Assembly: GCA_022702705.1 (NCBI GenBank)
Contig: CM040423.1
Location: 116,927,738-116,991,737 of the forward strand
Source of the DNA: Papilionanthe hookeriana x Papilionanthe teres
Lineage: Eukaryota > Streptophyta > Magnoliopsida > Asparagales > Orchidaceae
DNA length: 64,000 nt
Reading direction: 5' to 3'
Positions 11,193 to 22,954 of the stretch are shown one piece after another. Made by a program: the position numbers and the translations under genes. The stretch's first letter is position 1. Every line of letters starts with the position of its first letter. Below the pieces are notes generated by a model, which was not told the origin of the DNA, did not search any database, and saw only the letters and a list, made by a program, of their open reading frames with translations.

Positions 11193-12049
11193 TCACATTT
11201 TTTTCCAATAAATGACAAAGAGGTTTAGCAATTTTAGAAAAATCCTTATGTATCTTCTATAAAATCTAGCATGACCTAGAAAACTTCTCACATCAGTAAC
11301 AGTAGTAGGTGGTTGCAATTCAGCAATAATTTTCACTTTTGCTTGATCTACTTCCATCCCTTTTTGTGATACTTTGTGACCAAGTACAATGCCTTCTGTG
11401 ACCAAGTACAATGCCTTATGTGACCATGAATTGACATTTTTCCCAGTTAAGAACTAAGTTTGTTTCTTCACATCTTTTCAGAACTTTGGCTATATTTTCC
11501 AAACAAGATTCAAAAGAAGTTCTAAAAACTGAAAAATCATCCATGAATATTTCAATTCCTTTGTCAATCAAATCACAAAATATTGACATCATACATCTTT
11601 GAAAAGTTGCAGGTACATTACATAAACCAAAAGACATTCTTCTAAAAGCAAATGTTCCATAAGGACTTGTAAATGTTATTTTTTCTTGATCCTCAGGAGC
11701 AATAAGTAATTGATGATAACCAGAATATCCATCCAGAAAACAGAAATATGGGTGTCCGAGCTAATTTATCGAGCATTTGATCCAAGAAAGGTAAAGGAAA
11801 ATGATCCTTTCTAGTGGCTTTATTTAATTTCCTATAGTCAATACAAATTCGCCATCCAGTAACTTGTCTTGTAGGAATTAGTTCATTTTTATCATTAACA
11901 ATGACAGTCACACCTCCTTTCTTCGGAACACAATGAATAGGACTTACCCATTGACTATCTAAAATAGGATAAATAATACCAACATCTAACCACTTAACAA
12001 TTTCTTTTTTAACAATCTCTTTCATTATAGGATTTAATCTTCTTTGCGG
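11193..12049 (-). pseudogene. pol: reverse transcriptase domain of element 1
   Basis: Motifs in order are WVSPIHCVPKKGG, RICIDYRKLN, the FPLPFLDQMLD segment, SFGLCNVPATFQRCM, the catalytic FMDDFSVF and VRSFLGHARFYRRYI. The frame is broken by a TAA at about 12049, a frameshift near 11720, and a 22-bp tandem duplication at 11378-11421 (a frameshift because 22 is not a multiple of three). Another shift near 11195 separates it from RNase H. FMDDF is usual for the Athila lineage. Confidence 0.9.
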
Positions 12050-13258
12050 TTAAATAGTAAGTTTAAAATTTTCTTCCATTAAAATTCTATGCATACAAAT
12101 GGAAGAGCTTATTCCTCTTATATCAGCAATAGTCCAACCAAAAGCTTTCTTATAATTCTTTAACACACCTAGTAGTTTTTCTTCTTGATCTTTACTCAGT
12201 TCAGAAGAAATAATAATAAGTAATGTTAAAGAATTTCCAAGAAACACATATTTTAAATGTGAAGGTAACATTTTTAATTCTAGTTCAGGGGCTGTTTTAA
12301 TTGATGGTAAAAGTATATCATTTTGAGTTATGTCTAAAGTTTCCCAGTTATCTTTAATAAAATGAGTCTCTTCTTCTTCTACTTCTTCATTTTCATCAGT
12401 TAAAAATTCAAATTTTTCTTCAAAAATGACTTTACATTTTTCTTGATAATGTTTCTCAATTAAATAATCAATTATATCCATTCGATAACATTTCTCTTTA
12501 TCAGGGTACTTCATTGATTTAAGAACATTGAATTTAATTTCTTGATCATTAACTCTCATGGTTAGTTCTCCCTTTTGCATATCAATCATAGCTCGTCCGG
12601 TAGCTAGAAAAGGTCTCCCTAAAATAATAGGTATCTCTTTATCTTCTTCCATATCAAGTACGATGAAATCTACAGGGAAGATAAATTTATCCACTTTAAT
12701 AAGGACAATCTCTATAACTCCTTTAGGATAAGTGATAGATCTATCAGCTAACTGAAGGGTTACAGTGGTGGGAGTAATATCTCCTAAATCTAATCTTTGA
12801 AAGATAGAAAATGGCATGAGATTAATACTTGCTCCTAAATCATATAAAGCTTTTCCACAAAATTTTTCTCCAATAGCACAGGGTATAGTGAAACTTCTAG
12901 GATCCTTAAGTTTTTCAGGTAATTTCTTTTGAATTATTACACTACATTCTTCACTTAATGCAACAGTTTCAAAAACTTCAAATTTTTGTTTCTTGCTTAA
13001 AATATCCTTCATAAATTTTGCGTAAGTTGGCATTTGTTCCAAAGCTTCAGCAAAAGGTATGTTAATAGTAAGTTTCTTTAAAATTTCAAAGAACTTAGAA
13101 AATTGATGATCAAGTTTCTGCTGTTTAAGTCTTTGAGGAAAAGGTGGTGGTGGTTTTTCAACTTCCACATTAATGGTATAACGATCGATCTTGACTAGGA
13201 GAGAGAGTTTCTTTAGGTTATTCAATCTCTTCAACCTTAATATCTTTTTCAATTTCAT
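12050..13258 (-). pseudogene. aspartic protease and linker to RT, element 1
   Basis: A 402-codon open piece. Around residues 125-240 is the retropepsin: IPCAIGEKFCGKALYDLGAS with the catalytic Asp in DLGAS, then VDKFIFPVDFIVLDMEED and the IILGRPFLATG flap/ILG motif. An acidic linker follows (many Glu near residues 285-300). The segment SELSKDQEEKL...AFGWTIADI leads into RT. The stop at the 12049 side truncates it just before the RT start. This is the longest intact stretch in element 1 and the protease core looks undamaged; activity cannot be judged from sequence. Confidence 0.85.
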
Positions 13259-14625
13259 TCTGCATTCTTTCTTTTAATTCCTTTCCACTTCTAAGTTGCA
13301 CAGCCTTAACATGTTCTTGTTCTTTTCCAGTTTCCTTTGGATTAATTTCCACATTACTAGGAAGTGTTCCTACAGGTCTGTTATTAATTAAAGTAGCAAT
13401 TTTCCCCCATTTGATTTTCAATATTACGAATAGCAGTATTTTGATTTTGTAATTGATTATTCATTTGTGAAATTATTTCTTCTATTCATAACTTTTTCTG
13501 TTGATTATTAAATCCAGGAGGTTTATAATTTGAATTAACTTGATTATTCCAATTTCTAGTGGGATGCGATTGATTATTACCCCATTATTGTTGTGAATTA
13601 TTCCAGTTAAAATTAGGATGATTTTTCCACCCAGGATTATAATAATTTGAATAAGGATTATTTTTACTTGCAATTGCTTGTAAAGTTTCAATAGTCTGAG
13701 AATCTTCAATATTAACAGAGTTATTATGTGAAATATTAATTGCAAAATTATCTAATTTCTTAGACATTGCTGCTACTTGTAAAGCTAAGATAGAAAAGGC
13801 TTCATTATCATGAATACTTGCCATCTTTTTAGGATTAATCCTTTCGGAAGGCCATTGAAAATTGTTATTAGCCATTTCTTCAATTAAAGTGGAAGCTTCT
13901 TCAAATGATTTAGACATTAAAGAACCTCCAGCAGCAGCATCAATAATTGATTTTAAAGATCCAATTAATCCATTATAAAATGTTTGAATAATTAACCAAT
14001 CAGGAAAAACATGATGAAGATATTTTCTTAATAGTTCTTTAAATCTTTCCCAAGTTTGATATATTGTCACCTCGTCAAATTGACTAAACGAAGTAATATC
14101 ATTTCTTAATTTAGTAGTTTTAGAAGGAGGAAAATATTTAGCAAGGAATTTTTGTGTCATTTCGGCCCATGTTTTAATAGAACCGAGTTGCTAATGAGTT
14201 TAACCACATCTTTGCTTTATCTCTTAAAGAAAAAGGAAAGAGTCTAAGTCTAATAGCATCATCGAAACATTGTTATATTTAAAGGTAGCACAAAGTTCTA
14301 AAAAACTAACAAGGTGTAAATTTGGATCCTCATTTGGTGTTCCACCAAATTGATTGTTTTGCACCATTTGAATAATAGACAGTTTAAGTTCAAAAGAATT
14401 AGCAACTACAGTGGGTATTTTAATACTACTATGAAATTCATCAACTGTAGGGTTAGCATAATCCCTTAATGGTTTATAAACATTTTGATCATTAAGTTCA
14501 ATTGGATTTTGTAAAGTAGCCATTTCTTGAAATTTTTGAATTTGTTTTCCCTTTTTAATTTTTCTTATTGTTCTTTCTAGTTCAGAATCTAAAGGTAATA
14601 ATCCTTCAGAACCACAACTTCGCAT
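13218..14625 (-). pseudogene. gag of Athila element 1
   Basis: Three open pieces (14625-14224, 14160-13585 and 13421-13218) are separated by frameshifts and stops. Recognisable Athila gag segments are RDYANPTVDEF, NNQFGGTPNEDPN, the WERFKELLRKYLHH...WLIIQTFYNGL capsid signature, and FEEASTLIEEMANNNFQWPSE. An Asn-rich tail (YYNPGWKNHPNFNWNN) and NNRPVGTLPSNVE lead to the protease. The first shift is near 14165-14225, inside the LRLFPFSLKDKA region of relatives. The start at 14625 (MRSCGSEGLLP) follows the primer-binding site by about 120 bp, as in element 2. Confidence 0.85.
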
Positions 14626-14744
14626 AAAAAAATTAAAACAAGGAATAAAATAATCATATATATTTTTTTATTTTTTATATTATTATATATTTTTTATGTT
14701 TTTGGAAATATAATATTTAAAAATCTATAACTATTTTTATTCCT

Positions 14745-14762
14745 TCCCGGGCAACGGCGCCA
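14745..14762 (-). other. primer-binding site of element 1 (tRNA-Asp)
   Basis: On the plus strand TCCCGGGCAACGGCGCCA matches 17 of 18 bases of the tRNA-Asp 3' end (TCCCCGGCAACGGCGCCA). The match to the tRNA-Asp end is from memory. It lies six bases inside the LTR border (14769), which fits minus-strand priming for an element read leftward. Confidence 0.88.
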
Positions 14763-14826
14763 AAAACTTGACCCGATTTTTGTATTTCTAAATATAAGGA
14801 TTTGTTACCACTGCTAGAAAATTTAA

Positions 14827-14844
14827 TTTCTAGCAACGGTGCCA
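14827..14844 (-). other. relic primer-binding site inside the element 1 LTR
   Basis: Plus-strand TTTCTAGCAACGGTGCCA followed by AAAACTTGACC repeats the layout of the functional site at 14745-14762 (followed by AAAACTTGACC), about 80 bp away. See also 2689-2706 and 55363-55380. Confidence 0.6.
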
Positions 14845-15481
14845 AAAACTTGACCTGGGATAACTTGCTATATAAATGTGTACCAAATTTTAATTACGGC
14901 AATAACATTAAATAAAACTTGATTGCTACTTAATGCTAGGCCGTTAATGTTTAATACTTTTTTAAATATATGTTTATATAGCAAAATATAAATTAAAAAG
15001 GAAATATTTTATATACTTTTTGGGTACTACGCAAGTATACATATCGTTTCAAGTAATATAGGGCTTTGAAACAAAGACCAACTATCGATCCCATGGGGAA
15101 AAAATATGGTAATAAATTTTTAAATATTGTATTTCAAAAATCTATTTGTATTTTAATCTAACTATAAATTACTTTTAATTTACTAGATGCAGTTAAAGAA
15201 AACAATAATAAAAAAATAACTTTGTGAAAACTATATAAAACAAACAACTTTCTTCCCTTCAATTAATCTAAGATTTTTTTAAAGATAATTTAATATTCGT
15301 TGGAGAATTTGAATTATAGTATTGTGCCAAATAGAAGCATTCCTATTCATTACCCTTTGATCCAGGCGCAAAGAACATTGGCTAATTTACAGATCAGGCC
15401 TGGATGTATTGTTAGTAGAATGGGTTAATCTAGACTCACACTACTAGATTTCCAAGGGTGGCTATGGTCGGCCCTTCTAGT

Positions 15482-15486
15482 GACCC
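15482..15486 (+). repeat. target-site duplication of unit A, left copy (GACCC)
   Basis: GACCC directly precedes TGTCGGC and recurs directly after the terminal CA at 22959-22963. The homologous uninterrupted LTR at about 55948 reads AGTGACCCGTTCCC, giving an empty-site comparison. Confidence 0.92.
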
Positions 15487-15662
15487 TGTCGGCATATTTT
15501 TTAGGTTGTGTTTTATTTTGAAAAAGAGGGGGTCGCCTAACAGAAGCTGTCGGCGAATTTTTAATTTAATTAAAATAATTTGAAAAGTAGTATTTGATTT
15601 TGAAAATAATTTTAAATTTGAAGGTTTTAAGATATGAGATTGAACCGATCTCACATCCCAAA

Positions 15663-15924
15663 TAGTTTATATAAACGAGCACCGCACCACAAACCGTGTA
15701 TCTATCCCTAAAGATAGACACACCGCTGACGGTGGGGCTCGATTAAATAAACTAGAAGATTTGTGACACCCGTTTGGTACGCGAACCAATTTTATAAGCC
15801 GACAAAATTCCCTGTTTAATATGAAAACATTAAACAGGGTTTATATTACCTGGGTTCTTCAAAATTCCCTATAAGGGCAAGCCCCTATAGTTAATTACAT
15901 CTTAAGTGACGGGAATCACCTAAG
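15663..15924 (+). other. cluster of conserved stem-loops near the left end of unit A
   Basis: Four structures. (1) A compound stem 15663-15754 with arms TAGTTTAT/ATAAACTA, CGAGC/GCTCG, CCGC/GTGG and GTGTATCTATC/GATAGACACAC. (2) CCCTGTTTAAT/ATTAAACAGGG (15810-15820 with 15829-15839, loop of 8). (3) CTATAAGGG/CCCCTATAG (15869-15890). (4) CTTAAGTGA/TCACCTAAG (15901-15924). The cluster recurs in B (26600-26862), C (36946-37206) and E (63105-63366), with paired changes in several stems. Role unknown. Confidence 0.65.
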
Positions 15925-17544
15925 AAAACTCTCGATAATAATCAATAATTCTTCTCTCAAGAATTTCAAAGTTTAAGTTTTCAAGGGATTGAAGTTTTGA
16001 ATTTCAATAGGGAATGGATCAAGTTTGGAACATTTTGTTTTGTGAATCCAAAGGAAGAAAAGTAGGAGAAACCACAGATTCGAAGTGAACTTCGGTAATT
16101 TCCCGACTATCCTATTGTTTGGCTTAGATTTAGGAAAATCCTAATGTTTATTTAAAAGTTTTGATTTTGTCAATTTTAATTAATTAGGACTTATATTTAT
16201 ATGATAGAATCATACAAATAGCCTTGAAGATGTGAGGGTTTATGTCGTATCAGACGACTACCTCGGAATCCTAAGTCCGGTTAGGGCTTAATTTGCAAAG
16301 CAAATGCCTAACAAAAGGTTGAGGATTTATGTTGCACTAGGCAAACTACCTCGAAGTCCTATGGCTTTGTTATTTAATTCTAGGAAAGTTTCTGTTGAAG
16401 TAGGTTCAAGTTTTGCTGATGACGATGACCGTGCTGCCCACCATGCTCCGAGCTCCTTGTTGTTGCAGAGGTTTAGTTTTAGAAATCATAAATCAGGAGA
16501 TGAGAAAAGTGTTTTGGTTTAGAGAAGATCTTAATTTTCCAAGTGTTTTTTGTGTTTTAATTAAAACAAATCTTAAAGTTGATTATAACGACACCGGTTA
16601 AGATCCCACGGTTCCATCCTTCCGGCATCATTATTTTTATCGGATTCACTTAGTTCAGATGAATTTGCTAAACTCAACTGAATGAGTTCCACACTTTCAT
16701 TTAGACCGTGGGAAATCCCGTTAGCAACATGTAGGTTACATCATCCAAGGTATTCCCGATCATCCAACAGGACGTTTTAATTTAGTTGTAATTGTAGTTT
16801 TGTGTTCTGTTTGTGATTAAATTTTGAGTTGTTTTATATTTTGAAATGTTGTGGCGGTGAATTTTATCTTGCAATGACTTTTATCTTAGTTTTGGTTTCA
16901 GTTTTAGGGACTATCCTAAAGGTGTAGGTTTTCATGCAACTGTTGTTTTATCATGCAAGAAAAATAAAGTGCATTTGCAAGAAAGTAAATTGCAGGAAAG
17001 TAAATTGCAAGAAAGTAAATTGCAATAAAATAAAAGCGTACCGGAGGGTCTTCCCGTCATCCCAAGCTACACTTAAAACACAATTAGAATATTTAAGCAA
17101 GTTCCTAGGTAAAGCTAAGGGAAGGGTTATGGTTTTCTACCAAATTCCAAATCCTATAGCTAGTCATTTCCTATGACGTCTAGGTCTTTGTATTTTGGTT
17201 TGAGGACGATTTTCTTCATCAAAGAACGATTAAGTCCAATTGTTCTTATGAATGTCCTATCATATTGAGGAAGTGATTAAGACATATCTTAAACATCTTT
17301 TCAATATTTCTAGGATTGTTTTAAGTCCAAATGAATTTAATTATACAAATGAATTAATCGTCCAAGAATTTCAAGTTTTATTGTTATCTTGCTCAGTGAA
17401 CTAGGACATTTGAATATCCTATAAGTGAAGTAACATTTCATTTAATTTCCTGTTTAGGAGTTATGATAACTAAAGCTTTTGAGGGTAAATTGGTATTCCA
17501 AATGATTTGATTTAAGTTAAAGGGTTTAAATTTGGAATAGTGTT

Positions 17545-17960
17545 CAAGTTGCTTTATATTTAATTTAATTTAATTTAATTTAATTGAGTTTGATTTGATG
17601 TTGAATTAATTTAATTTGATTTGATTTGATTTTAATTTAATTTGATTTAATTAAATTAAATTAAATTTAATTTAATTTAATTTAATTATTCAATTTAATT
17701 TAATTTATTTAATTTAATTTAATTATTTAATTTAATTTAATTTGATTTAATTTAATTTAATTTAATTTGATTGTTTAATTTAATTTAATTTATTTAATTT
17801 AATTTAATTTAGTTTAATTTAATTGTTTAATTTAATTTAATTTAATTTAATTTAATTATTTAATTTAATTTAATTATTTAATTTAATTTAATTTATTTAA
17901 TTTAATTTAATTAATTTAATTTAATTTAATTTTAATTTAATTTAATTTTTTTTTTAATTT
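17545..17960 (+). repeat. (AATTT)n pentanucleotide array in unit A
   Basis: About 415 bp made almost wholly of TTTAA/AATTT units with occasional TTTGA variants and lost or gained bases. The same position in B (28530-28925), C (39015-39330) and D (47605-47850) holds arrays of different length. Confidence 0.9.
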
Positions 17961-19769
17961 TAATTGAATTTTTTTAAAAAAAAGAGTTTAATAATTTAAT
18001 TTTAGTTTAATGATTAAGTCTTTTAATATTTTAAATTTGAGTTATCATTTTAATTAAGAATTGAATATTAATGAGATAATTAATTTAGGGATTTTTAAAT
18101 TAAAGAATAAATCTCTTCCTAATAATATCCCTATTTTAATAATTCCAATTTTATTATTCTTCCAAATTTAATCAATTATTTAATTAAAGTTTAATCATTT
18201 TAAAATTGTTTAATGGGTTTCTACCCTTTAATTATTTAAATTTCAATCATCCAAATTAGATTAGGATCAAATATTTTACTTGTTAATTTTTTTATTAAAC
18301 CTAAAGTTTTAATTAAGGATTAAAATTTTAATTACCACTTTACCCTTTAAGCTTAATAATTTCATAACTCACTAAATTGAACTCAAATAAACTTGAAATT
18401 TTTATGTGACTTCACTCGTATGCCAATAAAGACATGAGAGGAGAAAATGTGATTTTTCTGTATTTAATTTATTTATATAATTATTTTTGGTGAAAAATAG
18501 AGATTTCCAAGGAAAATTTAATAACATGACCAAGGGAAGGTTTCTGTCCTTAAGAAAATTAGGGGACATTCCTAATGACCAGAGAACCACTTGGACCAAT
18601 TTTGGTGATTTTTTGAATTATATTATTTTTATTATAATTATTTTAAGTTTTGGATTGTTAATTAATTTAAAAATAAAATAAATGTTGAAAAATGAATTTT
18701 ATATTTTTCAAAAATCTCTCTGATATCAAGGAAACCAGAAAAGCAAATTTTGCAATTTTCTGATTTTTCTATGATTTATTATAATTATTTTAGTGAAAAA
18801 GCTAGAAAACATATTTTTTAATTTTAAAATTACCTTAAAGCTTTAAAATTTAGTATTTCACCAAATAGACCTAAGAAAAATGTGGGATTTGTTCCTATGT
18901 GATTAAAATTCAAAATGTGACATTTTGGTGAATTTTATTATTTTTGTGATTTTTATTAATTTTTAATTATTAAAATATTAAAATAATATTAAAAATCAAC
19001 TTTTTTAGAAAATTGAAATTTTAATTTTCTTAAATTCCCCTAATATCAGAGAGGCTCCAAAACCAATTTGGTGAATTTTTAAAAAGTATTTTAAAAGTTA
19101 TGAATTTTTTAAATTTAAAATGACTAAGTGGCTTAATCAACCCAATTAGTGGGGCTAACCAAGTCCAATTGACCTCAAATTTTTATGATGGATTCCTCTG
19201 ATCCTAAAGGTCAATGGAGAATTGATTTCAAGTCAATTTGATGCATGGTTAACTTTAATTAATTAAAGACCTATTTTGGGTTTTTAAGCCCATTAGGGTT
19301 GTTTTAAATGAACTAAGTCAAAACCTATTTTTCCTAGGGTTCTCTGGTCATAAGGAACATCACCAAATTTTCCTAGAATTTATTTCACAACATGTTATTT
19401 ATTGAAATTAAAATACTCAAAACAGTAACCTGAATTTGAAAAATCAATAACTTTTCATAGGGATGGCCTCTAACTTTGGAAAATTTAGGGAATGTTCCCA
19501 AATTCAGAGGCTTCAAAAGCCCTATGGTCTCATGCCATGGTGAATTGTATACATGCATGGAGAATTAAAATAATGCAGAGAGTAAATAAATTATAAAAAA
19601 TAAAATACTTGATGAAATTAAATGATTTCTTTTCCACATTATTCTCCTCCGTTCACTGAGCAAGAGGGTATTTTTATTTTATTTTTCTGATTTTTTTACA
19701 CAGAGATATGAATTTTTGAAGTTTAGGGAATTAAATAAATAGAAAAATACCCTAATTTTCTATTTATCC

Positions 19770-19990
19770 ACGCAGCGCCGCGTCAACCTCGGCAGCTCCG
19801 AACGCACTCGCGTCGCGCTCCCATTCAACGCCGCCACCTGAGTCAGCAGCCCGGGCCCCGCGGTTCTCGTACCGTCTCTTGGTCCGACGCCATCTGAGCC
19901 GTTCGTCCGCGCGTGTATTGAATGGACGGCATCCGTTCATCGTCCCCGAGCGTCCTCACCCGAGGGCCGTCCACACTAAATCCCTAAGAT
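19770..19990 (+). promoter_or_regulatory. CpG-rich block in unit A
   Basis: A sharp rise in GC and CpG (GCGCCGCGTC, CTCGCGTCGCGC and similar) occurs in an otherwise AT-rich unit, roughly 600-800 bp upstream of the TTTAAATAG box. It is kept at the same place in B (30790-30995), C (41165-41360) and D (49690-49890). Possible promoter-proximal region; inferred from position only. Confidence 0.45.
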
Positions 19991-20563
19991 CTCACTCGAT
20001 ACTCAATGGATTTTCATGTTCTTATGCTCTATGGATTCGTCTTGAAGAGACAAACACATCTATACTGCTATCATGCATTGAAACTAAGACATTTGAAATG
20101 GAGAATCTCCAGAAGCTTGGGATGAAGAATTAGCTCATACCTTTGCTCAGAGAAGTGTGGCTTCAATCTGAGAGTTGTTGCACCTTCGATTGGATCCTAG
20201 CAAGCTCCAGATGAAGTCTCCTAGTCTAGTGAATTGTCTGGATGTGATTTCGACCAAGCCTAATCACAAAGCTTGGAGGCTGGAGCAACTGGGTGGCCTG
20301 GAGATGGGGCTTTTACTGGTGGACACCTTCCCTTGGTCTGGTGAAGGTGTAGAACCAATCAATTTGGGAATTGGCTCACTTGTGGAGAAGTGTCCTGGTT
20401 TTGGGTGGAATTTCAACTTTGAAATTGAGCTCACAGAGGAGAAATGGCAGGGGGATCTCACTGGGAATCAAGTGCTCTGTGTATGGGGAGGAGTCTGGAA
20501 CAATTTTGGCAGAGTTTTGGCAAGGTTTGTGCTTAGCTCCCCTCGTGGCCGAGAGGGGTGGAG

Positions 20564-20572
20564 TTTAAATAG
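20564..20572 (+). promoter_or_regulatory. TATA-like box of unit A
   Basis: TTTAAATAG lies in a conserved block after GGCCGAGAGG. Copies: B 31588-31596, C 41953-41961, D 50490-50498. If the unit is an LTR, this would be its promoter, giving an unusually long upstream part (about 5 kb) and about 2.4 kb downstream. Confidence 0.5.
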
Positions 20573-22933
20573 GAGAGGGTGGAGGGCCTCCCGGGGGAGT
20601 TGAGGCATGGGATCGAGCCTGCTCCGGTGAGGAGAAGAACAGCCATGGTGACCACTAGGCATGAGGCAGCTCAGCAAGTGAGAATTTCAATGTTGGCTCA
20701 CATGTGAGCTCTCGGCCATGGTGTTTTCCGGCGGCCTGGTGGCCGGCCGGCCAGGCATTGGTCACCCTCAAGGTCAGGTGGGTCAGGGCTGGGGCTTGGT
20801 GCAAGCAATTAGCATTGGCCATGTGTAAAGGGTTTGATTTAGATGGAATGGGGGCATGGCTAAATTTGAACCTAAATGGGTCAACCCACCCATTTGGGCT
20901 AGGTGCACCACCCAAGGCCTGGTTTTGGCTGAGGGAAAAGTGATTTGGCTCAAGCATAATCGGTAGGGTCAAGTCACCATCCAAGCACGATTAGGCATAA
21001 GCATGGTTAAGGGGAATCATGGGAGTGGTTAATCACCTTTAGGAATTAAGGAAAGAGTCTCCTCCTTTTGCCCAAAATGGCATGGTGACATGTAAAGAGG
21101 CTCTCATGGCTTGCATATGGCTTGTGCATGGCTCCATGGCTCCATTTGGCTTGGGAAAAGGTTGGGTCAATTTCATAAAAATGGGTTTTAAGAATTTTGG
21201 ATATTTTGGGGTGATTTGGCATGTGGCTTGATTTGGAATTATTTGATTGATGATTTTGGAACTTAGGGACAATTTTGATTAAATGGATGATGAAAGGAAG
21301 TGTCATGTGGGCTTTTGGATGAATTTGGGCTTTTGAATTTGAAGGGAGTGGGCTTTTAGGAAAGTTTAAGGGAAATGGGCTTTTGATTTTAGGATGGGCA
21401 TTTGGATAAAAAATTTTGTGAAGAACTTTGTCAAATAAATGTCATAATTGGTTTAGGGATGTTCTATGAAGGGCTTGGAATCAATTTGATGTGATTTGGA
21501 GTTGAATTGGTTTGAATTTGGGTTTATTTGGTAAGTGGGCCTATATGGGTCCAAGTGGGCCAAGTTGGGCTAATGTTGAGCTAGAGTTGAAATTGATGTA
21601 AAATCAATGTTGAGAAATGTTTATGGGAGTGTTTCAAAGAGGTTTTGACTTTGGTTGGGCTTTGATTTTAGGGTTTGGGCTCATTTGGGTTAGGTTTGGG
21701 TTTAGGTCAAAATTGGGCCTTTTGGTTTTGGGTTGAATTTGAGTGGGGTTTGGGTCTAAATTTTGGGCAAATCATGTTAGTGTTTTGTTTGTGGGAATGT
21801 TAAGGAAGATTTAGAAAATATTTGGGGTTAATTGGAATTGAGTTGGGTGAGTTTGGGTTAGGTTTGGGTCATGGGTCCAAATTGGGCTTTAAGGCCAAAA
21901 GTGAGATTGGATCCAAATGTCAATCAAATTGGGCTTGGATTTGGTCTAGATTGGTGTTGGGAATGTTGAATTGAATTTTAGAATTGAATTGGACCAAAAT
22001 TGGGGTCAATTGGGTAGGTTTGGTTTGACATTGGGTTCACTTAGGGTTAAAATGGGTCAAATTGGGGGTTTTGACAAAAGTAGGGTAAATTGACAAAATT
22101 GGCCCATGGTGTAGTTGGACAAAATGAAATTTGGAATATTTGGGATTTTCTGGAATTTTCTGGGAATTTTCTGAATTTTTGGATTTTTAGGCCAAGAGGG
22201 GTATTTTGGGTATTTGGAGGGTATTGGGAGGTATTTTTGGAATTTTTGGTATTTTTGGGTATGGATGATCAGTTTAAGTGATGTGGAAATGTTTGGAAAT
22301 GATTTTGGAGAATTTTGGGTGATTTGGAAATTTTTGAGAATTTTGGGTAATTTTAAGGGTTTTGGGTAGGTTTAGTAGGTGTAGGGTCCGGGGGTCAAAA
22401 ATTGAAAATTTGGGAAATTGAAGATTGGGTGAATTTAAGTGGAAAGAAGTCATTTTGGTTGAGCCATGAAGCCATATCAAGCCCATATGAGCCATGAAGG
22501 GACTCATTTGAGGCATTCACTATGTTGTTCCTAACCCTCTTGCGAGGGCTTAGGGGTTAAGGACCATCCATGTGAATCACCTACATGAGTCGGGAGGTCA
22601 AGTTAGGTATGGGTGTGGTTTTATGAGGTATGTGGAAGTGTAGTGTGTAGGTGTAGTGTATAAGTGTGGTGTGTGTAAGTCGGCCCCTTCACCGAGACCG
22701 AGCCGACCGTGGCGATCCTAAGGCCGAAAAGTCCTATAGGAACTCATCCTTTAAACTTCCACATTTGATTTCAACCCTTTAGGTGATTAGGGGTCTACAG
22801 TCAAGTTTGTGGAGTTTGCAGGGAGTTAAGAAGTGGTTTGAATTTCTAAAAGGTGGGTCCCAATTCTAGTCCTCTAAGATAGTCAAAGGAAAAGCCTAAG
22901 GCTAGATCCTAAGCACTAAAAAGAAGAAGAGAA

Positions 22934-22954
22934 GACCTCATCAAAAATGAGGTC
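22934..22954 (+). other. terminal hairpin of unit A
   Basis: GACCTCAT (22934-22941), loop CAAAA, ATGAGGTC (22947-22954): a perfect 8-bp stem ending four bases before the unit end. It is identical in B (33945-33965) and weakened in C and D. Confidence 0.7.

Noticed and set aside
14745..14762. tRNA-Asp gene
   Set aside because: Only the 18-base 3'-end match is present, beside an LTR; no tRNA body surrounds it.
16304..16522. Short plus-strand frame (72 codons) with an Asp-rich and Ser/Leu-rich segment, partly kept in B, C and E
   Set aside because: Starts, stops and frame differ between copies; the similarity is explained by nucleotide conservation of the unit.
17545..17960. CRISPR or centromeric satellite array
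   Set aside because: A simple five-base repeat inside a retroelement unit, without spacers or a satellite-length monomer.
20175..20603. 142-codon plus-strand open frame and overlapping antisense frames (e.g. 20655-20984) in unit A
   Set aside because: The equivalent regions of B, C and D keep the nucleotide similarity but not the frames; they run across the promoter-like region of a non-coding unit.
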